Notes under the pieces: model-generated
What the model was told of the DNA's origin: nothing
The model's database searches: none
What the model saw: the letters and a program-made list of their open reading frames with translations, nothing else
Position numbers and translations under genes: made by a program
Part shown: piece by piece, positions 33,275 to 41,850 of the stretch
Numbering within the stretch: position 1 is the stretch's first letter
Layout of the letters: the number at the start of each line of letters is the position of its first letter
Origin: Paralithodes platypus
Lineage: Eukaryota > Arthropoda > Malacostraca > Decapoda > Lithodidae
Direction of reading: 5' to 3'
NCBI GenBank assembly: GCA_032716605.1
Contig: CM064545.1
Coordinates: 12,183,479 to 12,247,478, forward strand
DNA: 64,000 nt

Positions 33275-34573
33275 GTATGAAGAAATGAAGAAAATGGACA
33301 CCATCTTAAGTGATAAAAATAAATTCAAAAGGATCACTTGCAACCCCACAGATGAAATAAAAAGGAAAGCCAACACCACCATCACCGCCATCAACGCTAA
33401 AACTGAAGGGGTACACATGAAAAAACTCATCGGGGAATTTTCACCTGGCTATGCCTATGGTACTGTAAAAACACACAAACCAGGAAACCACCTCCGCCCA
33501 ATCATCTCCCAGATACCTACGGCCACCTACCAGATCGCCAAGACCCTCAACAACCTCCTCACCCCCTACATACCTCGACAATATAACCTCAACTCCGCTA
33601 ATGATTTCCTAGAAATTTTACGAGACGCCCCCCGAACTAACGACCACATCACCGCCTCTCTCGACGTGGAGAGCCTATTCACCAACGTACCTGTGAACAG
33701 GACCATCAACTTAATCCTGCAAAAAGTTTACCATTGCCCTGACACACCCAATCTTGTCATACCGGAGAAGGCACTGAAGACGCTGTTGCAGCTCTGCACC
33801 AAAGAGGCACCTTTCCTCTGCCCCCGTGGAAACATGTACCAGCAAATAGACGGGATAGCGATTGGTAGCCCCCTGGGGGTCCTGTTCGCTAATTTCTTCA
33901 TGGGAACTATAGAAGACGAGCTCCTTGATGCCCACCGCCCCTCGGTCTACTGCAGATATGTGGACGACATATTCGTACTAGTAAAGGACCTCAACGAACT
34001 CAGGGACCTCCAGCATCGCTTAATGGCCGCCTCAGGACTCAACTTCACCTATGAAGAGGCCACCAATGGACAGCTTCCCTTCCTCGACCTCCTTGTTTCG
34101 TTTAATAATCAAGAATTCAAAACTACCGTCTACACCAAACCCACGTACAATGGCCAATGCCTCAACGGGGAAAGTGAATGCCCCCAACGATACCTGCTGT
34201 CCACCATCGCAGCCTACATCAGGAGAGCCCTCACCCATTGCACCGCGTGGAGCGACACCCATAAGGAACTAGAACGCCTTACCCAGGTACTCGTTAACAA
34301 CGGATACTCTAACACAGAATTCACCAACACCATAAGAAAACACCTTGATAAATGGTACAACCAAGCCCCCCCTACTACCAACCAACCAACGACATCACTA
34401 TCTTCTACCGCAACTACATGTCATCTGATCACAATACCGACGAATCAATCATGAAAGAAATCATTACCAAAAACGTCCTCCCCACCAACCCCGACCACAA
34501 AATAAAACCTCCAACCTCATCCTACGTAACAGACCTATCTCTCCCAAGACTCCGAAAATCGACGACCATGTGA
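33270..34573 (+). pseudogene. Penelope-like reverse transcriptase, N-terminally truncated
   Basis: Copies element RNA for target-primed insertion. The open frame starts at ATG 33270, directly after an in-frame TAA, and runs to 34454. Motifs in order: GTVKTHKPG with LRPII, SLDVESLFTNVP (first catalytic Asp), QIDGIAIGSPLG, YVDDIFVL (catalytic DD), LPFLDLL and TVYTKPT, all diagnostic of PLE RTs, which resemble telomerase RT. The linker (TIFYRNYMSSDHNTDE) continues in a different frame (34352-34573), so a one-base shift lies at about 34.37 kb. Upstream sequence normally present in PLE RTs is missing because the inverted arm starts here. Confidence 0.88.
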
Positions 34574-35208
34574 TATACCAACACAATTGCAATAATGTGG
34601 ACTGTGGACCTCAAACCTACGTTGGTATGACACAAAATCGTTTATCACGCCGTCTCACCCTCCATCTCCAGTCTGGAGCTATCAAAGACCACTATAAAGC
34701 CCCCCACCACCAAGCCCTTACTCGCCCTGACCTAGATAAAAACACCTCCATAATTGATAAAGAGACAGAACCCAGAAGACTTGCTATACTTGAAGCCCTA
34801 TATATTCAAACTGTTAATCCTTCCATAAATAATCAAACTCTCGACCTCCAAATACTCCCATCAGCTAAACGTTACTCTCAAACACCCCCTAACATTACTC
34901 CCCTTACCACCCCGACTCTGTTCTTGCCCTCTCTCTCCTCCCCTCCCCTTCCCCCCCTTACCGTCCCCCCCACTACTTCATTTAACCAACGCGCACCGCC
35001 CCTCAACCCTACGCTTCAAACTGGACCAGAAACCCGAGATACAACTGGCCCGCCGCCCCTCACAAGGGTCCCGCCCCCCCCTCGCCCAGCAGACCCCCTA
35101 CGACAACATCTAGCATCTACGAACCCTCCCAGCCAACCAGGAGGCAGGAAAAGCACGCGCCTCATTGGTCGCCAACTAGCCAATCATATGCTAGCCAACA
35201 CCCAATAA
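34570..35208 (+). pseudogene. PLE GIY-YIG endonuclease region
   Basis: Nicks DNA to prime reverse transcription. It contains the zinc-binding and GIY-YIG-like block NCNNVDCGPQTYVGMTQN with RLSRRLTLHLQSGAIKDH, then ILEALYIQTVNPSINNQT (catalytic Glu region). It is in a third frame relative to the RT and linker (shift near 34.56 kb). The C-terminal extension is Pro-rich and encoded by the terminal repeat itself. The stop TAA (35206-35208) overlaps an AATAAA polyadenylation signal (35204-35209). Confidence 0.85.
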
Positions 35209-35248
35209 ACCTTACTGTGATCTACCTAAAATGTATAAATAAGCTGTT
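34974..35248 (+). repeat. Inner block of right PLE terminal repeat
   Basis: Inverted partner of 33015-33274. It encodes the Pro-rich C-terminus of the endonuclease frame, then carries the promoter. Confidence 0.9.
35164..35241 (+). promoter_or_regulatory. Right-arm PLE promoter and poly-A signal
   Basis: ATTGG (35164-35168), CCAAT (35180-35184), AATAAA (35204-35209), TATAAATA (35234-35241). In this copy the cold-shock ORF that should follow is absent, and a LINE starts 28 bp after the TATA box. Confidence 0.65.
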
Positions 35249-35255
35249 ATGTTAT

Positions 35256-35268
35256 ATCCTATTCACTT
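35256..35268 (+). repeat. 13-bp target-site duplication, left copy
   Basis: ATCCTATTCACTT, identical to 41573-41585. The PLE sequence continues uninterrupted (ACCTTCC...) after the right copy, as the left PLE arm confirms. Confidence 0.92.
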
Positions 35269-35991
35269 CGAGGTGGTACTTGGTGACGCTCTGGTCTCTC
35301 TCACAGGCCTGTAGCCCCCCCCCATCTACAAGCGGAAGAAGAAAGAAGGAAGGAGAAAGAAGAAAGAAGAAAGAAGGAAGAAGAAAGAAGAAAGGAGATC
35401 TTCAAGCAGCAGTAGAAGAAGAAGATGGACGAGTTGAGGACCAGAAAAACCTAGCCCCAACGCTTCCTCCATCAGTTCTCTCTCCTCCTCCAATCGACCC
35501 TCGATCTGCGCTCGCCCGGCCAATCAGCTCACTGCATCTCACCTCATATCTCATCATCATCCTTGTCCATTCTCATTACTTTCCTATACTCTTATCTTTT
35601 CCCCAAAACCTTTCCCACTACTTTTCCTTTTCTAAATTATTAAATATTACCCACTACCGCCCATTAGAAGCCCACTTGTAGTACGACGCCGAACCCTGAA
35701 GGCATTGCCATGAAGGGGGGGGTTTAGCCCCTGGTTATAGGAGGCAAGTGGGTAGGGTTTATACTTCAAGTAGGTTAGGGTCTGGTGACATAGGCTTGCC
35801 TACAGTCCAAGGACATAGGTAGGAGTTAGGTTTTTTCTGGGGACATCCCATAGGGGTGCCCCCTGGGTACAGTTTTAAAATTCTCCATAAAAATGTTCAA
35901 TTAACTCTACCTCCCTAACTTGTTATTTTCCCCATTCATTTTCACTTTTCTTATAGTTAGAAATTAAACTTGTTTCTCCCAATGATTCAGT

Positions 35992-37525
35992 ATGGCACTG
36001 TATGTTAAATTTAAATGCATTAACAATCCCCCTGATGACCCAGGCTCTCACATATTTAGTATCACTCAAACCCAAATAGTCAGAGTTTTCAAAAATCTCA
36101 ATGTAATCAAAATAAGACTTGCTTCACAAAAAGATCTTGATGCATATCTCAACCCCGCCACTCTAAAGAAACTCCAATCTGCTGGTTATGAACTAGTTCC
36201 TAGCCCAGAATTAAAAGCTGCCTGTACAGTCAAAATTCTGCACCCTGACAAGAACATCTTCAACAAAGACGAAGATGAGATTGCCAGGGAAATTTCCAAG
36301 AAAAACTCCATCACTGTCTGTGAAGTATATAAAACCCAACGTCAAGCCCTCAAAATTCGATGTGCCTCCCCTCAGGAGGCCAGTAAGCTTCTAAAACAGG
36401 TCTCAAGGCATTTCATGTGATTTTGCCGCCTGATTTTCTGACCCCTGAGTCCTGGATCAATCTCAGGCAGTGCTATAACTGTTATGCTTACGGACATCCC
36501 ACAGCCCAATGTCAAAAAACAGTAACTTGCTCTCGTTGTGCTGAGTCAGGGCACTCATTTACCACCTGCTCTTCAATCACTCTGAAATGCTCAAACTGCA
36601 ATGGCCCTCACATTGCAATCAGTGCCGAATGTCCCTTCCGTCTCAATGTCTTAAAAGACACTAGAAAAAACGCAAAGGCCACTCCAACCAATCCCAACCA
36701 AACACGTCCTTTATTCTCATCCCACCCAGTCACTGCCAAATCATATGCTTCAGCGAGCACCTCACACATCCCTCAATCCTCCCCCCCTACCCCACCCAAC
36801 ATCAATCCTCCCGGCCCATTGTTCAACCGCGAAATATTCGCCCAAACTTCAGTCCTTGTTAATGTTGCACTCCACCTCACGAACCAAAAAGTCACCCCAC
36901 AGTTTAACAAGCTACTAAATGATGGCCTGACTGCCCACAATCTCCCTGCCATCATGATCCCTGAGTCTTGGTTCCAGCATAGCAAGAACTCTCATAATCC
37001 ATCTCTCTCAGCCACTCCTCTTCCTATTCCACTACCCTCAACCTCAACCTCCAACTCATCCTCCACTACCCCTATTCCTCAACCCCCAAGCACCAACGAA
37101 ATCCCTGAAATGTCAATCCCTCTCACCACTGAAAATGAACCTCAAGATCTCCCTACCCAAACCCCCCCCCTCACAAATGTCACTGACCCAACTCTCAATG
37201 CATCTGACCCTGACCTTCCTAACCTTACTACCCCAACATCCTTCATGCCTCCCCACCCCCTCCTACACCAAAAACGCCCACCATTCCTCCCCAATCTCCT
37301 CTAAAACGAAAACCCACCAGTCCAGCTGAGATATCCTCCCCTGAATTAAACCGTTCTCGGTCAAAGTCACGTAAAGTCGAAACCCCAAGAAAAAACACCA
37401 AATCTACCTCCAAATCTCCATCTTTTGGAGGAGTCCGCTCCTTATCCTCTCCCTCTCCAACCCGGGCCCCACCATCCCCCCACTTCCCCACACATAGCTC
37501 ACTTCACGATACCCCATCATGTTAA
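35992..37525 (+). pseudogene. LINE ORF1: RNA-binding protein with three zinc knuckles
   Basis: ORF1 proteins coat LINE RNA. Codons from 35992 form an RRM-like region (KIRLASQKDLDAYL..., SITVCEVYKTQRQALKIRCA). The frame shifts near 36418 and continues with three CCHC knuckles: CYNCYAYGHPTAQC, CSRCAESGHSFTTC and CSNCNGPHIAISAEC. A conserved-looking block ends AHNLPAIMIPESWF (about 36930), followed by a Ser/Thr/Pro-rich tail. A second frame change near 37250 continues the tail (RKPTSPAEISSPELNRSRSK) to TAA at 37523-37525. This overlaps the ORF2 ATG (37519) by 7 nt, suggesting coupled reinitiation in the active parent. Both changes are in the same direction (-1). Confidence 0.8.
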
Positions 37526-40271
37526 GAGTCATCCAATTCAACATAAGACACTACTACAATAACAGACACCTACTCACACAATTAATTTTAGATAATGACC
37601 CAGACATAATACTAATTAACAGCACCTGTACGTACAACACACATAAAATTAGATTCTTTGGTTACACAACACGACAGACCGACGGCGATGCCAACGATGG
37701 AGTTGCAATCATGATAAAAAGCACCATTCAACACGAATTCATCACAGACTGGACATACAAGCATTTCCTTGCAGTTAAAACACACACAACACTCGGACCC
37801 CTCATAGTTGCCACCACATATGTCAGACCCAATACCTACATCCCTTACACAGACTTAAATACCTTATTCAATAACAATGCACCTACACTTATACTTGCAG
37901 ACTTTAACGCTAGACACCAAGCTTTCCAACATAATACCATTAATCAACGTGGAATTCAACTATTAGCACTACACAACCACAAAAGATTAACTTTTCAAGG
38001 CCCAGATTTCAACACAGTTTTCACACCAAACGGTAATGGTAAACCTGACTTAATTTTTTCAAACCAAGCTTTTAATATATTCCATCATGATATTTCCCCA
38101 GGGCCACTTTCAGGATCAGATCACATCCCAGTTTTCATGTCAATTTCTTCAAACCCAATTCAAGTCCCATGTCAATCTCATTTTAACTACTCACAAGCAA
38201 ACTGGGAAGAATTCAAAAACATTTTATCAGAAGACAACTACATACACGACTATGAGGGACAACACTACACACACATAGACCAACAAATTGAGAACCTACA
38301 GAACAAAATCATAAATGCAGCCAACACAACCATCCCAAAAACTACATACAAAATCAAACACACTTTCAGACCCTCCATCAGAACACAACGACTCCTAGTG
38401 TGCTATCGTCGTCGATTCGAACAGAACAAACACAACCACATACCAGGCCGAGTACGTTACGATCTCTCCAACCTCAGAACTCACATCCTCAACAGCCTGC
38501 AATCTGATCATGATGCTCACTGGACTCACCTAGTACACTCAGCAGAACAAAACAGGAAAACTAAGCCCTGGGAATTCTGGCAACATATAAAACGTTTAAA
38601 AGGTAATACCACTCCCAGAACATCCTCCCTCACTGTTAATGGCAACAAAATTACTGATCCTAGGGCTATCACAGATACATTTAAACAGACATGGCAACAA
38701 GTATACCACCCACACCCCATTGAAAGGCCTGCCGAACAACACATCCGCAATATAGAACAACATCTCACTACCATCCCTGACAACATCTCCCATGACACAC
38801 ACATTAACCTAAACACACTTGACCCTCAAAACATACTCACTGCTCCCATTGTGCCAGACGAAGTCAAATTCATCCTGTCTAAAGCACGGAGAAAGGCGCC
38901 TGGTGCCACGGGTATTAATCACCACCTTGTAAAGCACCTACCTAACACTTTCATAACAGCACTCACTCGCCTCTACAACGCCATCCTGGCATCAGGCTAC
39001 TTTCCCGTCTGCTTCAAGACAGCGACCATTATCCTCATTCCCAAGAAAAACCAAGACAAGACTAATCCACTAAACTACAGACCCATTAGTCTACTTGAGA
39101 CTCTTGGGAAGACTCTAGAACGTATCATAAACCACCGACTCAGACTATTTCTCGAAGACGAAGGACTCCTCACGAACATGCAATTTGGTTTTAGACAACA
39201 CAGATCGACACAAGAAGCACTAAACATTATCACAAACTACCTTCACATAAACAAACAGTCCAGACGAAAAAACAAGACAGCCTTAATTACAAAAGACATA
39301 AAACGAGCTTTTGACACAGTGTGGCACGAAGGCTTGAAGTACAAAATCTGCGAAAATTTCAACTTCCCATTAATTACTCAGAAACTTCTCTGCAACTTTT
39401 TGGATAATAGAACAGCCAAAATTAAGTTTTCTAATCTTTATTCAGATTCATTTCCACTAAACGCAGGCGTACCTCAAGGCTCAGTGCTCGCTCCTACCCT
39501 CTACATCCTATACACAAATGACTTTCCCAACCCCACTCACAATGACTCTCTCACAGTAATGTACGCAGAGGATGTGACGCAAATAATAAGAGCAGACACA
39601 ATAGACGCATTGACAAACAAAGCTCAAAGAGAACTTGACAAAGTAGCACAATGGGAGCAAAAATGGCGGATTCAGGCTCATCCTCAAAAATCACACGTCA
39701 CATACTTTGCCAAGGGACATCTCCGCCCAAGACCCTTATTCCAGAACTCCCGAGCACCTGTCCGTAACCGCACACAAATAAATGTCTCTCCCACAAACAA
39801 AGTACTCGGCCTCACATTCGACAAAAACATCCGATTCCACAAACAAGCACAAACTTCCATTGCCATTGCATCAAAATCACTACAAACCATCTATCGTTTC
39901 AGAAATGCCTCAATAAAAACCAAGCTTCACTTATACAAAGCACTTATAAGACCTCTTTTGTGCTACGTCCCACTCAGCATTTCACTTTCGGCCCCTACCA
40001 ACCAACTAAATATCAAAGATTACAAAATAAAGCACTGAGGTGGATGTTCGGGACTCAGTGGTATGAGTTCCAGACGGCACAACATCTTCACAATCTAGCC
40101 CACATCCCCCCTCTAAATACTTATTGGCAGCAATTAGCAGAAAAACAAATTATAAAACTTGAGACCTTTCATGATAACTTCATCCAAATTTTCAACATAA
40201 TTTTACACCGCCCCATGTCAAACCTCCTTCACCCCAACAACAGAGAGGCACCCATTCCAATATTCACTTAA
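37519..40271 (+). pseudogene. LINE ORF2: APE endonuclease and reverse transcriptase
   Basis: ORF2 nicks target DNA and copies the RNA. The frame 37519-40038 is open for 839 codons. The APE domain starts LRVIQFNIRH and has LADFNARH and GSDHIPVF, but the usual catalytic Glu region reads INSTCTY. RT: KAPGATGINHHLV, YRPISLLETLGKTLERII, FGFRQHRSTQEAL, KDIKRAFDTVWHEGL, AGVPQGSVLAPTLYILYTND, and the active site as MYAEDVTQ (39560s) where (Y/F)ADD is expected. A frame change at about 40010 carries the C-terminus (RLQNKALRWMFGTQW) to a stop at 40271. No RNase H domain. The AED and missing Glu suggest this copy is inactive despite the long frame. Confidence 0.88.
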
Positions 40272-40834
40272 AATCAGGATTGGTAGAGGAGGTGGGTCAT
40301 GCCGGCTCGTCCACAGTCCAGCCTCCCTACCACTCCTGACCTAGATTCCTAGCTTCACTTCCCATTAAAATGTATAATTTCACAGACAAAGTACAAGACA
40401 ACAACCTTTTAACGTAACTCCTATAATAATAACAGTACAGCCTTCTTACAGGTTCTGCCACTGACAGACTTCCCCAGCAGTACCCCTTTTGACTCAATGC
40501 CACCCAAAATTACCTCCCCCTATACCATTTTCGAATACTACCACCCAAAAATACAACCCCAAAACATGCAAGCACTTTCGATCTTATACCATCCAAAATT
40601 AACTTGCTCCCCATCCCTTGCCCCCTTCTTGGCAAGCCATCCTGAATCACTAAAGTAACTTCTCCAACTAAATCAACTCAACCCCAGCTCAATTATTCAA
40701 CTCACGCACGTTGGGTCAAGCCCCGACACCCTATTTCTCCCACTATTATCACTGTCTCTCCTACTTAACCAATAAAAACTTCCCTTCTTTCACCCTCACC
40801 CACCTTTTCTATATTCATTCATTCATTCATCATC
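40272..40834 (+). other. LINE 3' region, first tail copy
   Basis: Noncoding, with CTCACGCACGTTGGGTCAAG at 40701-40720, which recurs as CTCACGCAAGTTGGGTCAAG at 41411-41430. An (ATTC)n run lies at about 40813-40828. Confidence 0.6.
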
Positions 40835-41344
40835 CTATTCAATGGGCAACCCTGCCTAACGCTTGCAACCCTGATAATAGATCAGAAGGTTAAGCAACGT
40901 AGGGTCTGGTCAGTAGTTGGATGGGTGACCGCACCTGTTGGGTGATTGCACCCTACCGACATTGACCAGATGTTGCCCTAGGGGTGGGTGAAATTTCCCT
41001 GGCTTGCCACAAGGGTTTAAGTAGCCCAGGAGTGTTGAACAAACTCCATTCCCTGTCAGTTCCGTCTCACTCAGACGAAAATGAGTACCTGGATTCATGG
41101 TGGCTAAAAATGAATTCAGGGGCATTATTGGTGGCTTCCTACAACCAATCAACACACGAGACTGAGAACTTGGTTAGCCACCAGGATTGCTCAGTGGCCA
41201 CTGGGCAGGCCTTCTCTCATGTTCGCCTCGTCCCACCCATACGTTAAACTGGGTACCTGGAGAGTAAAATCGGCCTTGGCGTAGGTCGTATCACTAGGGT
41301 AAATTTGATTACTTGCCTCACCTTTACTATATACATCCATTCCC
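40835..41344 (+). repeat. 5S-rRNA-derived SINE-like segment
   Basis: 40880-40931 closely matches the 3' half of animal 5S rRNA: box-A-like AGGTTAAGCAACGTAGG (40887-40903) and box-C-like TTGGATGGGTGACCGC (40916-40931), the internal Pol III control region. The 5' half of 5S (40840-40880) is degenerate. A 330-bp body follows, then ACTTGCCTCACCTTTACTAT (41311-41330), which is also the LINE's own 3' end (41534-41553). A SINE3-like organisation: 5S head, body, LINE tail. Alternatively it is a 5S fragment in a duplicated LINE tail. Confidence 0.7.
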
Positions 41345-41572
41345 TATGTGTTGTCCGTCCTGTCCCCTCTCGAAAAGTATCCTCAAAACTGTCTCTCCAA
41401 CATAAACCAGCTCACGCAAGTTGGGTCAAGCCCCGACGCCTTCATCTCCTACTAAAATTCACTTCCTCACCCCCTACTACTTCCTCTGTACCAAATCTAG
41501 TATTCGAAGCATAAGAGTGATCAAAATTATTATTACTTGCCTCACCTTTAGTATATACGTCCATTCCATTCC

Positions 41573-41766
41573 ATCCTATTCACTTACCTTCCATTCCCTG
41601 AAGATGATAGTTGTCTATCGAAATGCGTCGGATCATCATAAATTTTGCTCACCTTTTGCACAATCTCCCAGAACACCTGATAATTGCTGTTCGTTCTATT
41701 GAAAGTCTTAATAATAAAATAATTAATGCTGACACATGTATATCCTTCAAACTCGCCTGCCTTAAA
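41573..41766 (+). repeat. Distal part of right PLE arm, with target-site duplication
   Basis: Starts with the right copy of the 13-bp duplication (41573-41585) and continues the PLE arm to CGCCTGCCTTAAAA, followed by an A-run and (TA)n. Inverted partner of 31378-31580. Confidence 0.9.
41590..41640 (+). ncRNA. Hammerhead-ribozyme-like motif (right PLE arm)
   Basis: CTGAAGA (41598-41604), stem II GATAG-TTGT-CTATC, GAAA (41620-41623), then TGCGTC (GTC 41627-41629). It differs from the left copy at one core-adjacent base (GAAAT for GAAAC), which weakens stem III. Confidence 0.65.
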
Positions 41767-41768
41767 AA

Positions 41769-41826
<58 letters not shown>

Positions 41827-41850
41827 TGTATATATACTGTATGTATATAT
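41767..41850. repeat. A-run and (TA)n
   Basis: A13 followed by about 50 bp TA with ACTGT interruptions, at the outer edge of the PLE. Confidence 0.95.

Larger units (their letters stand above)
35269..41572 (+). mobile_element. Full-length Jockey-group LINE inserted in the PLE arm
   Basis: A 6.3-kb non-LTR element: 5' region 35269-35991 (with a GAA-rich tract at 35333-35400), ORF1, ORF2 and a 1.3-kb 3' region with a 5S-derived segment. The ends are fixed by the 13-bp duplication. No poly-A tail; it ends ATATACGTCCATTCCATTCC. A few frame breaks only, so fairly young. Confidence 0.85.
31378..41766 (+). mobile_element. Penelope-like element with inverted terminal repeats, split by a LINE
   Basis: Left inverted part (31378-33274), RT-EN coding part (33270-35208), right terminal part (34974-35268 plus 41573-41766), the last interrupted by the LINE at 35269-41572. 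Two blocks are inverted copies of each other: 33015-33274 with 34974-35248 (includes the end of the EN reading frame, CCAAT/TATA promoter), and about 31378-31580 with 41575-41766 (includes the hammerhead-like motif). The left copy holds a cold-shock-domain ORF between the two blocks; the right copy lacks it. Inverted or tandem partial copies and 5' truncation are usual for PLEs. The RT ORF lacks the N-terminal part expected for the family. Confidence 0.85.

Noticed and set aside
40829..40841. ATCCTATTCA before the 5S segment as a third copy of the LINE target-site duplication
   Set aside because: Only 10 bases match and the context is an ATTC repeat; chance is likely.
40880..40931. A functional 5S rRNA gene
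   Set aside because: Only the 3' half is well conserved, the 5' half cannot form helix I properly, and it is embedded in a LINE 3' region.
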